From: Sphingomonas echinoides ATCC 14820
GTDB taxonomy: Bacteria; Pseudomonadota; Alphaproteobacteria; Sphingomonadales; Sphingomonadaceae
NCBI RefSeq assembly: GCF_000241465.1
Contig: NZ_JH584235.1
Span: 3,178,365-3,242,364 of the forward strand
Reading direction: 5' to 3'
DNA length: 64,000 nt
Shown: positions 37,089-46,869 of the stretch, one piece after another
Numbering within the stretch: position 1 is the first letter of the stretch
Layout of the letters: every line of letters begins with the position of its first letter
Translations under genes and position numbers: made by a program
The notes under the pieces: model-generated
The model's database searches: none
Told to the model about the DNA's origin: nothing
What the model saw: the letters and a program-made list of their open reading frames with translations, nothing else

Positions 37089-38708
37089 TTAGACACGCAA
37101 CGCCTGCGCCACCGCCTCCGCCACCTTGATCCCGTCCACCGCCGCCGACAAAATCCCACCGGCATAGCCAGCGCCTTCGCCCGCCGGGAATAGCCCCGCC
37201 GTATTGAGGCTCTGGAAATCGTCACCGCGCGTGATGCGCACCGGGGCGGAGGTGCGCGTCTCCACGCCAGTCAGCACCGCGTCGGGATGGTCATAGCCGG
37301 GGATCTCACGCCCGAACTGGACCAGCGCCTCGCGCATCGCGGTGATGACGAATTCGGGCAGGCACAGCGCCAGATCGGTCATCGTCACGCCGGGGCGATA
37401 GGAGGGGGTGACGCTGCCGAGCTTGGTCGAGGGGCGACCGGCGAGGAAGTCACCCAGCAATTGCGCGGGCGCGTGATAGTTGGAGCCACCGGCGACGAAG
37501 GCGCGTTCCTCGATCTGGCGTTGCAGCGCGATACCCGCCAGCGGATGCTCGGGATAGTCGCGCTCGGGGTCGATGCCGACCACCATGCCGGAATTGGCGT
37601 TGCGCTCGTTGCGCGAATACTGGCTCATGCCGTTGGTCGCGACGCGCCCTTCCTCGGACGTCGCCGCCACCACCGTGCCGCCGGGGCACATGCAGAAGCT
37701 GTAGGCGGTGCGCCCGTTCTTGGCATGGTGCGAGATGTGATATTCGGCCGCCCCCAAAATCGGGTGCCCGGCATTGGGGCCGAAGCGCGCCTGGTCGATC
37801 CACGATTGCGGATGCTCGATGCGCACGCCGATCGAGAAGGGCTTGGCCTCGACATGCACGCCCTCGGCATGGAGCATATGGAAGGTATCGCGCGCGCTAT
37901 GGCCGACCGCGAGCACGACCTGTTCGGCGGCGAGATAATCGCCGGTGTGCAACTGCAGCCCGCGCACGCGCCGCGCGCCTTTGTCGTCGGTGGCGACATC
38001 GATGCCGTCGACGCGCGTCTCGAAACGATATTCGCCGCCCAGCGCCTCGATCGTCGCGCGCATGCTCTCGACCATCGTGACCAGGCGGAAGGTGCCGATA
38101 TGCGGGTGCGCCTCGGTCAGGATTTCGGGCGGGGCACCGGCTTTGACGAATTCGGTCAGCACCTTGCGGTCGAGATGGCGCGGGTCCTTGATCCGGCTGT
38201 AGAGCTTGCCGTCGGAAAAGGTGCCGGCGCCGCCTTCGCCGAACTGCACATTGCTTTCGGGGTTGAGCGCGCTGCGCCGCCACAGGCCCCACGTGTCCTT
38301 GGTGCGTTCGCGCACCACCTTGCCGCGATCGAGGATGATCGGGCGGAAGCCCATTTGCGCGAGGATCAGCCCGGCGAACAGCCCGCATGGCCCTGCGCCG
38401 ATCACCACCGGGCGCGGGCCGCTCCAGCCTTCGGGGGCCTTGGCGACGAATTTGTAGGCGGTGTTGGGGGTTGGCTGGACATGCTTGTCCTTCTTGAAGC
38501 GCGCCAGCACGGGCGCTTCGTCGCGGACGTTCACATCGACCGAATAGACCAATTGGATGTCGGTCTTGTCGCGCGCGTCATGCGCGCGGCGGGCAATGGT
38601 GTAGCGCACCAGATCGCGTGGGGTGATGCGCAACCGCTGGCGGATCGCGGCGGCGAGTTCTTCGTCGGCATGGTGAAGCGGGAGCTTGAGGTCGGTGATG
38701 CGCAGCAT
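37089..38708 (-). CDS. FAD-dependent dehydrogenase (COG2509-like)
   Basis: A 539-residue flavoprotein. The first ~85 residues form an N-terminal domain (MLRITDLKLPLHHADEELAA). FAD-binding VVIGAGPCGLFAGLILAQMG follows. The family segments NVQFGEGGAGTFSDGKLYSR and FCMCPGGTVVAATSEEG are present, and the C-terminus has GLFPAGEGAGYAGGILSAAV. Proteins of this type are annotated as NAD(FAD)-utilising dehydrogenases with unknown substrate. The start at 38708 is preferred over an extension reaching into the palindrome upstream. Confidence 0.87.
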   Translation of the reverse strand: MLRITDLKLPLHHADEELAAAIRQRLRITPRDLVRYTIARRAHDARDKTDIQLVYSVDVNVRDEAPVLARFKKDKHVQPTPNTAYKFVAKAPEGWSGPRPVVIGAGPCGLFAGLILAQMGFRPIILDRGKVVRERTKDTWGLWRRSALNPESNVQFGEGGAGTFSDGKLYSRIKDPRHLDRKVLTEFVKAGAPPEILTEAHPHIGTFRLVTMVESMRATIEALGGEYRFETRVDGIDVATDDKGARRVRGLQLHTGDYLAAEQVVLAVGHSARDTFHMLHAEGVHVEAKPFSIGVRIEHPQSWIDQARFGPNAGHPILGAAEYHISHHAKNGRTAYSFCMCPGGTVVAATSEEGRVATNGMSQYSRNERNANSGMVVGIDPERDYPEHPLAGIALQRQIEERAFVAGGSNYHAPAQLLGDFLAGRPSTKLGSVTPSYRPGVTMTDLALCLPEFVITAMREALVQFGREIPGYDHPDAVLTGVETRTSAPVRITRGDDFQSLNTAGLFPAGEGAGYAGGILSAAVDGIKVAEAVAQALRV

Positions 38709-38756
38709 CGCGTCGCCATAGCGGGGAAGCGAACTTTCGGGAACTGCGTTCCTCCC

Positions 38757-38817
38757 CGGCACGGGGAGGGGGCTCACCGCAAACGGTGCGCTCGCGGAGG
38801 TCCCCCTCCCCGTGCCG
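38757..38817. repeat. 16-bp perfect inverted repeat upstream of the FAD dehydrogenase gene
   Basis: 38757-38772 and 38802-38817 (CGGCACGGGGAGGGGG and its complement) pair exactly. The 29-base spacer contains its own small hairpin (CACCG CAAA CGGTG). It lies between the DUF6356 gene and the FAD dehydrogenase gene, both on the minus strand, and may stop or attenuate read-through. Confidence 0.7.
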
Positions 38818-38829
38818 AAGAGGATAACG

Positions 38830-39084
38830 TTAGATCACATATTCGACCGTGCGGCGCTGCAGTTCATCCGCCATCACCGCTGCACGCTTTTCGACGATGC
38901 GCTTGTTCAGGCGCAGCACGGTCTGGCTGCCGGTGGTCTTGAACGCGGCGGGCACGAAGGCATGGACCAGGCATGCCAAGCCGCCGCCAACCAGCTCGAT
39001 GCCAAAGCGCGAGGCAACGCCGAAATGCTCGGCATAGCTCTCGCCAACGGCGGCGGGGTGATCGAGGAACAGGCGGCGAAACAT
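38830..39084 (-). CDS. DUF6356 family small protein
   Basis: An 84-residue protein opening MFRRLFLDHPAAVGESYAEH, with a central hydrophobic helix (GIELVGGGLACLVHAFVPAAF). This pattern is that of DUF6356, small proteins common in sphingomonads and of unknown function. The start at 39084 has AAGGAG 8 bases upstream. It lies just downstream of the Mur ligase gene (19 bp) on the same strand and may share its transcript. Confidence 0.78.
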   Translation of the reverse strand: MFRRLFLDHPAAVGESYAEHFGVASRFGIELVGGGLACLVHAFVPAAFKTTGSQTVLRLNKRIVEKRAAVMADELQRRTVEYVI

Positions 39085-39103
39085 AAAGCGGCTCCTTGGC
39101 AAC

Positions 39104-40513
39104 TCAGGCGACCTTGAGCGCGATTTGTGGCAGCATGTCGGCGGCCAACTGGCTCAGCGTGTCGTCCCGCGCCCCCATTACCACAATCCGGTCGCCGGGT
39201 CGCGCTTGCTCGACGAGCCAGGCGGCGGCCTGTGCGCGGTCGGCGATGTGGTGGGCCTGCGCACCGATGTCGCGGGCGATGTCGGCGCTGGTCACCTCCC
39301 GTGCGACGGTGCCGCCTTGATAGACCGGATCGGGCAGCACCAGCAGGTCGTCCGGGGCGAGCGCGCGGCGGAACATCGCGACCAATTCGGCGCGCATGAC
39401 TTTGAGCGGACCATAGCCGTGCGGTTGGAAAAGCACGCCCAAACGGCCCGAAAAGGCGTGCAAAGTCTCCAAAGTTGCTTCGATTTTGTCCGGATTATGC
39501 CCGAAATCGTCGATAATGGTCACGTTTTGGCATGTTCCAACGCGCTCGAAGCGTCGTTTGAGTCCGGTGAACCCGGCAAGCGCGGCGATCGCCTGATCCA
39601 GCGGGACGCTCGCCGCGCGCGCCGCGCCGATCGCCGCGAGTGCATTCGCGACATTGTGCCGACCCGGCACCGCCAACCGCACCGGATGCGTCGCGCCATC
39701 GACGTGCAGGTCGAACGCGATCGCGAAGGGTTCGGGCTGGAGGTTGCGCGCGCTGAGATCGGCGTCGGCTTCGACCGCGAAGGTGACCAGCCGCGCCCGG
39801 TCGAGCGTCGTCGCCAGCGCCGCGGTTTCGGCATCGCCGACATTGAGGATGGTGGTCTCGGCTTTCGCAGCGAAATCGGCGAACAGCGCGCGCAATTCCT
39901 CCAGCGACTTGTGGTCGAGGCTGACATTGTTGAGCACCGCGATCTTGGGCGTGTAGAGCGCGATCGAGCCGTCGCTCTCATCGACTTCGCTGACGAAGGC
40001 CGGGCCATCACCGACCAGCGCGCTGGCAAAGGGCGCGTCGGGCGAGGCGAAATTCTTCATCACCGCGCCGTTCATCACGGTCGGATCGCGCCCGCAGGCG
40101 TGGAGGATCCAGCCGATCATGCCCGTCACGGTCGATTTGCCGCTGGTGCCGGCCACGCCGATCGGCAGGTCGCTCGCGTTGAACAGGGATGCGAGCAATT
40201 GCGGGCGGCTCAGCCGCTGCGCGCCGACGCGATCGGCGGCGACGATGTCGGCGACGCTCGGCTCGACCGCGGCCGAGGCGACGACGATCTGCTCGGCCGA
40301 GGTGACGCCCGAGCCATCCTGCGGGAACAGCGCCACGCCCTTGGCGGCAAGATCGGCGAATTTGGCGGGCAAGCGCCCGGCATCGAGCGTGCGGTCCGAC
40401 CCCGCGACGCTCGCCCCGCGCCCGGCCAGGATCATCGCCAGGGGCATCATGCCGCTGCCGCCGATCCCGACGAAGAAATAGGGGGCGGAAAAGTAGGATT
40501 TGCCGTTGCTCAT
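39104..40513 (-). CDS. mpl: Mur ligase, probable UDP-MurNAc:tripeptide ligase Mpl
   Basis: A 469-residue Mur ligase of the MurC/Mpl branch. The Rossmann start [19 protein letters not shown], the ATP loop [14 protein letters not shown], a central NNVSLDHKS and the late [16 protein letters not shown] are present. MurC and Mpl are close relatives. I favour the recycling enzyme Mpl because the gene lies outside a division/cell-wall cluster and is divergent, 45 bp away, from an LD-carboxypeptidase gene of the same recycling pathway. If the housekeeping murC is absent elsewhere, this call changes. Confidence 0.7.
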   Translation of the reverse strand: MSNGKSYFSAPYFFVGIGGSGMMPLAMILAGRGASVAGSDRTLDAGRLPAKFADLAAKGVALFPQDGSGVTSAEQIVVASAAVEPSVADIVAADRVGAQRLSRPQLLASLFNASDLPIGVAGTSGKSTVTGMIGWILHACGRDPTVMNGAVMKNFASPDAPFASALVGDGPAFVSEVDESDGSIALYTPKIAVLNNVSLDHKSLEELRALFADFAAKAETTILNVGDAETAALATTLDRARLVTFAVEADADLSARNLQPEPFAIAFDLHVDGATHPVRLAVPGRHNVANALAAIGAARAASVPLDQAIAALAGFTGLKRRFERVGTCQNVTIIDDFGHNPDKIEATLETLHAFSGRLGVLFQPHGYGPLKVMRAELVAMFRRALAPDDLLVLPDPVYQGGTVAREVTSADIARDIGAQAHHIADRAQAAAWLVEQARPGDRIVVMGARDDTLSQLAADMLPQIALKVA

Positions 40514-40558
40514 GACAGCGGGCTATCCCGACGCCGACTAGAGCGCAACGGAGCAAAC

Positions 40559-41374
40559 ATGCGAATTGGGGTGGTGGCACCGGCACGCGGGATCGATGAA
40601 GCGCTGGCGTCGCGTGCGCTGGGGCTGGCGGCGGTGGCGATGCCAGAGGTCGATCTGGTGTTCCACCCGCAATGCTTCCTCAGCGACGGGCATTTCGCCG
40701 GGTCGGATGCGGTGCGCGCGGCGGCGTTTGTGGAGGTCGCCAACGACCCTGCCTTCGATGCGATCTGGTTCGCGCGCGGCGGTTATGGCTCCAACCGCAT
40801 CCTGCACAGCGTGATGCCGCAACTGGGCGCGGCGGCGCGGCACAAGACCTATTTGGGGTTTTCCGACATGGGATTCCTGCTCGGCGCGCTGTATGCCGCC
40901 AAGGTCGGGCATCCGGTGCATGGGCCGATGGCGTCGGTCGCGGGCAGCGGCGATGGCGGCGCGGCGTTCGCGCGGTCTTTGCTGTGGCTGACCAAGAAGG
41001 ATCGCAGCGTGCTCGAACCCGGGCTCGACGGGCGACCGGCGGCGGCGTTCAACCTCGCCATCCTGACCGCGCTGATCGGCACGCCGTGGATCCCCGATCT
41101 CACCGATCATGTGCTGATCGTCGAGGAAGTGTCCGAGCCGCTCTACCGCGTCGACCGGATGTTGTTCACCATGGCGCATGCCACGCAGTTGAAGGGGCTG
41201 GCGGGCGTCCGGCTGGGCGAAGTCAGCGAAGTGCAGGACAATGATCCCCCTTGGGGCGAAAGCCTTGAAACAATGATCACACGCTGGTGCGGCGAGATGC
41301 GCGTGCCCTATCTCGGGCGCGCCGAGATCGGCCATGTTCGCAGCAATCGCGTGGTGCCGTTCGGGGTGGCCTAA
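40559..41374 (+). CDS. ldcA: Muramoyltetrapeptide LD-carboxypeptidase (S66)
   Basis: A 271-residue cytoplasmic serine peptidase that removes the terminal D-Ala from murein tetrapeptides, making tripeptide for recycling. IWFARGGYGSNRIL is the S66 motif, and the nucleophile Ser is in KTYLGFSDMGFLLGAL. The Glu and His of the triad lie in the C-terminal half (VEEVSEPLYRVDRML, LGRAEIGHV). It is divergent from the Mpl gene. Its stop overlaps that of the convergent downstream membrane-protein gene by 4 bases. Confidence 0.9.
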   Translation: MRIGVVAPARGIDEALASRALGLAAVAMPEVDLVFHPQCFLSDGHFAGSDAVRAAAFVEVANDPAFDAIWFARGGYGSNRILHSVMPQLGAAARHKTYLGFSDMGFLLGALYAAKVGHPVHGPMASVAGSGDGGAAFARSLLWLTKKDRSVLEPGLDGRPAAAFNLAILTALIGTPWIPDLTDHVLIVEEVSEPLYRVDRMLFTMAHATQLKGLAGVRLGEVSEVQDNDPPWGESLETMITRWCGEMRVPYLGRAEIGHVRSNRVVPFGVA

Positions 41375-41799
41375 GCGGCTCGCGCAAAGGCCGGTCGGTC
41401 GTCGTCATTGGCGGAGGGCGGAGCGGCGCGCTTGCCGCGCCGCCGCCGTCGCGCGCGCGGCGCGCGGTGCGGCAGGAACCGAGCGATGAGCGTGCGCCAG
41501 CCCGCGCCGCCGCGCGTGGCAGCGGCGACCACCGCAGTGGTCAGCACGATGTCGATATAGGTCGACACGTCCCACAGCACGACCAACGCCATGTCGAATG
41601 GCCCGGCCATCGCCAGCAGCTCGGCACCGGCGATCAGGATGACCGCCATCAGCGCCAGAAAGATGAGGTGTCGACGCTCGATCCTGCCAAACGCATCGCG
41701 TGTGATCCCCACGATACGATCCAGACACCGCGCGGTAGCCGTTTCAGGAAAAAGCCGGAGTACGATGATTGAGTACACCAACAATCCGGTCAGCATCAT
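41371..41799 (-). CDS. Membrane protein with Arg-rich tail, unknown function
   Basis: A 142-residue protein with three hydrophobic segments (residues 2-18, 50-71 and 76-100) and a C-terminal tail containing a run of six arginines. I choose ATG 41799 because AGGGAA lies just upstream; the frame is open further upstream to 41967 but without a ribosome site. It converges on ldcA with a 4-base overlap. I recognise no family. Confidence 0.6.
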   Translation of the reverse strand: MMLTGLLVYSIIVLRLFPETATARCLDRIVGITRDAFGRIERRHLIFLALMAVILIAGAELLAMAGPFDMALVVLWDVSTYIDIVLTTAVVAAATRGGAGWRTLIARFLPHRAPRARRRRRGKRAAPPSANDDDRPAFARAA

Positions 41800-42020
41800 T
41801 CTATTCCCTGGCGAATGGGGCGGCAATTTCTGCCAAAAGCCCTCTGCAATATAGTTGGCCGTGTCAGTAATCCGCAATCGCGGAAACCGATCTCTCATGA
41901 GAGACCGGCGCGACGTGCGAAATTTCACAAAAATGTTTCTACAATGCCAAGACAGGCGCCTTCGCAATCCGCGCGAGGACGATCCTTCTAATTCTAAAGT
42001 ACAATTTCAGGAGGTTCTCC

Positions 42021-43355
42021 GTGTATTGGTTTAAATCGTCGGCACCCATTCGGTTGAAATTGCTGGTAGCCTTCGGGTTTTTCGTTGGTTTGTTGGCAGT
42101 AACCACATGCGCCATGTGGTTGAATCCGAAGGGCGCGTTGCTGGTCGCTATGATTGCGACCGCGGTCGGCCTCGTCATGGCGCATCTCTTCCGCGAGGCT
42201 ATCGCCGGACCCTATGTCGCGACCGTCGTGCGCATGGAGGGGTTGGCCGCTGGTGACCTCGACTCGCCGATCGAGTTCACCGACTTCACCGACTGTGTCG
42301 GGCGCATGACCAAGGCGATGTTCACGTTTCGTGAAAACGCCCAGAAGCAGGTCGTCATGAACGAAGAGCTGGAACGCAATTCGGAAATCAACGCGGTGGT
42401 CACCAAGACGATGGTCGCCAAGCTCGGGCGGCTCTCCGATGGCGACCTTACCGTCGATATCACGGAGAACTTCCCCGCAACCTACGCGCCGATGAAGAGC
42501 AGCTTCAACGAGGCACTGGGCAATCTTCGCGAGCTGCTTGCCTCGGTGAAATCGAGCGCCAGCAATATTCACAGCGGCTCGAACGAAATCGCCCAGGCGG
42601 CAAACGACATCGCCCGCCGCACCGAGAGTACGGCGGCGAGCCTGGAGCAGACCACGGCCGCGATTCAGCAAGTCGATTCGCGGCTCAAGGCGACGGCACT
42701 CGCCGCGTCGCAGTCGGTGGAAACGTCCGAGGAGGCCAATGCCGCCGTGCTCGAAGGGCGCGGTCGCACCGATGCCGCCGTGCAGGCGATGACGCGCGTG
42801 CTCGACAGCGCCAAGGGCATTGACGATGTGATTGGCGGGCTCGACAAGATCGCGTTCCAGACGCGCGTCCTTGCCATGAATGCGGCGGTCGAAGCGGGGC
42901 GGGCGGGCGATGCCGGCCGTGGCTTCGCGGTGGTGGCCGATCTGGTGTCGGCGCTCGCCATGCGCGCCGAGGAAGAGGCCAAGCGCGCGCGAGACCAATT
43001 GGGCGTGACTCGGATTGACATCGGAGCCGCCGTGGATGCGGTCCAGCAAGTGGACGAGGCGTTCGGCGTCATCCTCACCTCCGGCGACCGCGTTGCCGTG
43101 CTGGCCAAGCAGATCGCCAAGGATAATGAGGCGCAGGCGGGCGCGATCACCGAAGTGAGCAGCGCTGTCCACGCGATCGACCGTTCGACGCAGGAAAATG
43201 CCGCGATGGTCGAGGAAACCTCGGCGGCCGCGCGCAATCTGACCGGTGAGGTCGGGCAGTTGTCCGCCCAGGCCGACCGTTTCCAGGTCGAGCAGGGCCG
43301 ACGGATGCCCTCGCCGACTGCGCTGTTGGCAACGACGGTCAGCGGGAATTGCTGA
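42021..43355 (+). CDS. Methyl-accepting chemotaxis protein without a periplasmic sensor domain
   Basis: A 444-residue chemoreceptor. Two transmembrane helices (about 13-33 and 38-56) are joined by only a few residues, so there is no external sensor. HAMP-like helices (60-170) lead to the signalling domain. The hairpin tip reads [20 protein letters not shown] (292-311) and differs from the classic GE...ADEVR pattern. The start is a GTG with AGGAGG 6 bases upstream. No che genes are nearby. It may sense an internal signal through HAMP or membrane state. Confidence 0.88.
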   Translation: MYWFKSSAPIRLKLLVAFGFFVGLLAVTTCAMWLNPKGALLVAMIATAVGLVMAHLFREAIAGPYVATVVRMEGLAAGDLDSPIEFTDFTDCVGRMTKAMFTFRENAQKQVVMNEELERNSEINAVVTKTMVAKLGRLSDGDLTVDITENFPATYAPMKSSFNEALGNLRELLASVKSSASNIHSGSNEIAQAANDIARRTESTAASLEQTTAAIQQVDSRLKATALAASQSVETSEEANAAVLEGRGRTDAAVQAMTRVLDSAKGIDDVIGGLDKIAFQTRVLAMNAAVEAGRAGDAGRGFAVVADLVSALAMRAEEEAKRARDQLGVTRIDIGAAVDAVQQVDEAFGVILTSGDRVAVLAKQIAKDNEAQAGAITEVSSAVHAIDRSTQENAAMVEETSAAARNLTGEVGQLSAQADRFQVEQGRRMPSPTALLATTVSGNC

Positions 43356-43407
43356 CGGGACCGGCGGGCAGAGGGTGACGGATCGCGCGCGCTTGCTTAT
43401 ATCGACC

Positions 43408-43429
43408 AGCCCGGCTTAAGCGCCGGGCT
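43408..43429 (+). other. Hairpin in the thrS leader
   Basis: AGCCCGGC (43408-43415) and GCCGGGCT (43422-43429) pair perfectly with a 6-base loop, 28 bases before the thrS ATG. It could be a leader structure or the tail of the preceding gene's terminator. Confidence 0.4.
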
Positions 43430-43457
43430 CCTATAAGCCAAGAAAGATCCCATCCCG

Positions 43458-45461
43458 ATGTCCGCCCTGTTCCGCATCTCGCTGCCCGACGGTTCCGTCC
43501 GTGAGGTAGCCCCGGGGACTACCCCCGCGGATGTGGCCGCAGCGATCGGGCCGGGGCTGGCGAAAGCGGCGATCGCCGCGCGCGTCGATGGCGAATTGCG
43601 CGACATTATGCGCCCGTTCGAGGCCGACAGCGCGCTGGCGCTGGTGACCGCGAAGGATGAGGCCGACGCGCTGGAACTGGCGCGGCATGATTATGCGCAT
43701 GTGCTGGCCGAGGCGGTGCAAAATCTGTTTCCGGGGACGCAGATCACCTTCGGTCCCTCGACCGACGATGGTTTCTATTACGACTTCGCGCCGAAGGATC
43801 GCCCGTTCACCGACGAGGATCTGCCCGCGATCGAGGCCGAGATGCGCCGCATCATCGGCAAGGACGAGCCGCTGATCCGCGAAGTGTGGAGCCGCGCCGA
43901 CCTGATCGCGCGCTGGACCGCGCAGGGCGAAAGCTTCAAGGCCGAATGGGCCGCCGAACTGCCCGAGGGCGAGGAACTGACGGTCTATAAGGCCGGCAAG
44001 GGTGACGACGCGTGGCTCGACATGTGCCGCGGGCCGCATCTGGCCTCGACCGGTAAGCTTGATCCGCAAGCGTTCAAACTCACGAGGGTTTCGGGCGCCT
44101 ATTGGCGCGGCGACCAGAAGAATGCGATGCTCAGCCGCATCTACGGCACCGGCTGGCTGAACAAGAAGCAGCTCGATGCGCATCTGACGATGCTCGAGGA
44201 AGCGGCCAAGCGCGACCACCGCAAGATCGGCCAGGAAATGGACCTGTTCCATCTCCAGTCCGAAGCGCAAGGCAGCGTGTTCTGGCACCCCAAGGGCTAT
44301 ATGCTGTGGCGCCAGCTTGAGGCCTATATGCGCCGCCGTCTCGACGCGGCGGGCTATGTCGAGGTGAAAACCCCGCAATTGATGGACGCGCGCCAGTGGG
44401 AGCAATCCGGCCATTGGGGCAAATATCGCGAGAACATGTTCGTCGTGCCCGACGAAATTCCGGGCACCGAGGATGACGCGGCGATCTTCAGCGGCACCGC
44501 CGATCTGATGGCGCTGAAGCCGATGAACTGCCCGGCGCACGTGCTGATCTTCCGCCAGGGCATCAAGAGCTACCGCGACCTGCCGCTGCGCATGGCTGAA
44601 TTCGGCTGCTGCCACCGCAACGAGCCGCATGGCGCGCTGCACGGCATCATGCGCGTGCGCCAGTTCACGCAGGATGACGCGCATATCTTCGTGCGTGAGG
44701 ACCAATTGGTCGCCGAAGTGCAGCAATTCTGCGAATTGCTCGACAGCGTGTACCAGCATCTCGGCTTCTCCGATTATGCCGTGAAACTGGCGCTGCGCCC
44801 CGAAAAGCGCTTCGGCAGCGACGCAATGTGGGACAAGGCCGAGGACGAATTGCACCAGGCGGTGCTCGGCTCCAACCTCAGCGAGACGATCAAGGCCAAT
44901 TTCGAGGAATTGCCGGGCGAGGGGGCGTTCTATGCGCCCAAGCTCGAATTCCATTTGACCGATGCGATCGGGCGGACGTGGCAAGTCGGCACGATCCAGT
45001 CGGACCGCGTGCTGCCCGAGCGACTCGACGCCAGCTATGTCGGCGCGGATGGCGAGCGCCACCGCCCGGTGATGCTGCACCGGGCGATTCTGGGCACGTT
45101 CGAGCGCTTTATCGGCATTCTGATCGAGCACCATGCCGGGCGCTTCCCGCTATGGCTGGCGCCGGTGCAGGCGGTGGTCGCGACGATCGTGTCCGATGCG
45201 GATGGCTATGCCACCGAAGTGGCCGAGAAACTGGCGGCGGCGGGGATCCGCGTCGAGACCGATCTGCGCAACGAGAAGATCAACTATAAGGTGCGCGAAC
45301 ATTCGCTGGCGAAGGTCCCCAACCTGCTCGTGGTCGGCAAGCGCGAGGCCGAAGAGGGCAACGTCGCGCTGCGCCAATTGGGCAGCGAGCGGCAGCAATT
45401 CCTGCTGCTCGACGAGGCGATTGCGATGCTGACCGAGGCGGCCAAGGCACCGGACCTGTAA
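43458..45461 (+). CDS. thrS: Threonyl-tRNA synthetase
   Basis: Charges tRNA-Thr; 667 residues, normal length. An N-terminal TGS domain (residues 1-65) precedes the editing domain with [11 protein letters not shown], where the HxxxH motif removes mis-charged serine. The class II core has [11 protein letters not shown] (zinc Cys) and [19 protein letters not shown], followed by [15 protein letters not shown]-terminal anticodon-binding domain ends the protein. infC follows 195 bp downstream, as in many bacteria, but a paired repeat sits in the gap. Confidence 0.97.
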   Translation: MSALFRISLPDGSVREVAPGTTPADVAAAIGPGLAKAAIAARVDGELRDIMRPFEADSALALVTAKDEADALELARHDYAHVLAEAVQNLFPGTQITFGPSTDDGFYYDFAPKDRPFTDEDLPAIEAEMRRIIGKDEPLIREVWSRADLIARWTAQGESFKAEWAAELPEGEELTVYKAGKGDDAWLDMCRGPHLASTGKLDPQAFKLTRVSGAYWRGDQKNAMLSRIYGTGWLNKKQLDAHLTMLEEAAKRDHRKIGQEMDLFHLQSEAQGSVFWHPKGYMLWRQLEAYMRRRLDAAGYVEVKTPQLMDARQWEQSGHWGKYRENMFVVPDEIPGTEDDAAIFSGTADLMALKPMNCPAHVLIFRQGIKSYRDLPLRMAEFGCCHRNEPHGALHGIMRVRQFTQDDAHIFVREDQLVAEVQQFCELLDSVYQHLGFSDYAVKLALRPEKRFGSDAMWDKAEDELHQAVLGSNLSETIKANFEELPGEGAFYAPKLEFHLTDAIGRTWQVGTIQSDRVLPERLDASYVGADGERHRPVMLHRAILGTFERFIGILIEHHAGRFPLWLAPVQAVVATIVSDADGYATEVAEKLAAAGIRVETDLRNEKINYKVREHSLAKVPNLLVVGKREAEEGNVALRQLGSERQQFLLLDEAIAMLTEAAKAPDL

Positions 45462-45469
45462 AATCGACG

Positions 45470-45575
45470 ACCACCCCGGCGCAGGCCGGGGCCCAGTTGC
45501 GAAGGTTTTTGCAAGGGAGCGTAGCGCTTTCAGCATTAGCCTGTCCGGCTGGGCACCGGACTTCGCCGGGGTGGT
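45470..45575. repeat. Paired inverted repeat between thrS and infC
   Basis: 27-base arms 45470-45496 and 45549-45575 are inverted copies matching at 24 of 27 positions. The arms belong to the same type as the flanks of the GIY-YIG cassette (CCACCCCGGCG...GCCCAG). The spacer is 52 bases and contains no gene. Confidence 0.75.
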
Positions 45576-45643
45576 ATGAGGATCGAACGAGTGCACCTTT
45601 CGTTTTGCCCGAAAATCCCCTATATCAGTCCATCAACAACGAC

Positions 45644-45659
45644 AGGAGCTACACCTATC
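45644..45659 (+). promoter_or_regulatory. infC ribosome site and AUC start codon
   Basis: AGGAG (45644-45648) is followed by 8 bases and then ATC (45657-45659) in the infC frame. The first in-frame ATG (45669) is 20 bases from this AGGAG and has none of its own. Rare AUU/AUC/AUA starts on infC are a known device for self-regulation by IF-3. Confidence 0.7.
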
Positions 45660-46193
45660 CGTCCTCCCATGACCCGGCAGGCGCCGCCAATGAACGGCCC
45701 TCGCTTCAACGAATTCATTGTGTCGTCCAAGGTCCGCGTGATCGATCAGGACGGCGAAAATCTTGGCGTGATGTATACGCGCGAGGCGATGGAGCAGGCG
45801 CGCGAGGTCGGTTTGGACCTGGTCGAGGTGTCGCCCAACGCTGATCCGCCCGTCGCCAAGTTCCTTGATGTCGGCAAGTTCAAATATGAGGCGCAGAAGA
45901 AGGCGAACCTCGCGCGCAAGTCGCAAAAGACGCAGGAGATCAAAGAGATCAAGATGCGTCCCAACATCGATGACCACGATTACGACACCAAGATGAAAAA
46001 GGTGCTCGAGTTCATCGACGAAGGCGACAAGGTCAAGATCACGCTGCGCTTCCGCGGTCGTGAATTGAGCCACGGCCAGCTCGGCATGATCCTGCTGCAG
46101 CGCGTTCAGGCCGACGTGGCGGAAACCGCCAAGGTCGAAGCCTATCCGCGCATGGAAGGCCGTCAGATGCTGATGGTGCTCGCGCCCAAATAA
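45657..46193 (+). CDS. infC: Translation initiation factor IF-3
   Basis: Initiation factor that keeps ribosomal subunits apart and checks the start codon-initiator tRNA pairing. From the AUC at 45657 the protein has 178 residues, the usual size. The N-terminal domain reads [20 protein letters not shown], and the lysine-rich linker ([20 protein letters not shown]) leads to the C-terminal domain with [17 protein letters not shown] strong hairpin ends the gene 5 bases after the stop, so infC is not followed by rpmI and rplT here. Confidence 0.95.
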   Translation: MRPPMTRQAPPMNGPRFNEFIVSSKVRVIDQDGENLGVMYTREAMEQAREVGLDLVEVSPNADPPVAKFLDVGKFKYEAQKKANLARKSQKTQEIKEIKMRPNIDDHDYDTKMKKVLEFIDEGDKVKITLRFRGRELSHGQLGMILLQRVQADVAETAKVEAYPRMEGRQMLMVLAPK

Positions 46194-46197
46194 GGTT

Positions 46198-46218
46198 GGG
46201 CGGGCAGTGCGCCCGCCC
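46198..46218 (+). terminator. Intrinsic terminator after infC
   Basis: GGGCGGGC (46198-46205) and GCCCGCCC (46211-46218) form a perfect 8-bp GC stem with a 5-base loop, followed by GCTTTG. It serves infC and possibly the convergent VOC gene. Confidence 0.65.
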
Positions 46219-46226
46219 GCTTTGCG

Positions 46227-46610
46227 TCAGTCTGCAGGGGCCTCCCACAGTTCGATCGGACGGCCTTCCGGATCGTGGATCCGGGCAAACCGGCCCGTTG
46301 TCGGGTCGTCCCATTCGGGCTTGGTCAGCACGTCGATTCCGGCACCGGTCAGACTGGCGATCAAGCCGTCCAGGTCCGTCACGCGCAGATTGAGCATGAA
46401 CTGCCGGTCTGCGGGAAAATAATCGGTATCGGCGGCGAAGGGGGCGAATATGACGGGGCCGCCTTGGGCCTGCCACGACCACGGATCGGGCGTTGCGCCC
46501 TCAACCGAAACGCAGCCAGCGCCGACGCCGAGATGATCGCGATACCACGCCGACAGGGCGTCCGGGTCGGTGCTGCGCAAGAATAGGCCGCCAATTCCAA
46601 GTACCGGCAT
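46227..46610 (-). CDS. VOC family protein
   Basis: A 127-residue vicinal-oxygen-chelate protein with the two-module pattern: LGIGGLFLRSTDPDALSAWY with YRDHLGVG in the first half, MLNLRVTDLDGLIASLTGAG and RIHDPEGRPIELWEAP in the second. The Glu in IELWE is a usual metal ligand. The start MPVLGIGG has AAGGAGG 6 bases upstream. Members act as glyoxalases, dioxygenases or resistance proteins; the specific role is unclear. It converges with infC. Confidence 0.82.
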   Translation of the reverse strand: MPVLGIGGLFLRSTDPDALSAWYRDHLGVGAGCVSVEGATPDPWSWQAQGGPVIFAPFAADTDYFPADRQFMLNLRVTDLDGLIASLTGAGIDVLTKPEWDDPTTGRFARIHDPEGRPIELWEAPAD

Positions 46611-46869
46611 GCAATCCTCCTTGTGACAGTGTTTGCCCCGAGGCCCACGGAACGCGGCCATGGCGGCACCGCAAGATATCACCGAATACGAACCGCAAAA
46701 GCGAAAATGCGGGAGCGGAATCCCTCATAAAGCCGACGCTTCGCCCGTCATATCCGCCAAACCTATGGCTTTCGGGCCCCCCTGCTGTCGCTCGAAATCA
46801 AATCCCGCCGCTCGCCCGCTAACGCTTTGCCACCGCCTATAAAGAGGGCAGGGCAAGAAGGATTATGCG

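Noticed and set aside
37287..38942. 551-codon plus-strand frame opposite the FAD dehydrogenase gene
   Set aside because: Residue composition and lack of motifs mark it as a shadow; the minus strand has clear flavoprotein motifs.
46805..46850. Possible sigma-28 promoter (GCCTATAA) before the Cache chemoreceptor
   Set aside because: The -10-like box is good, but no TAAA-type -35 is present at the required spacing.
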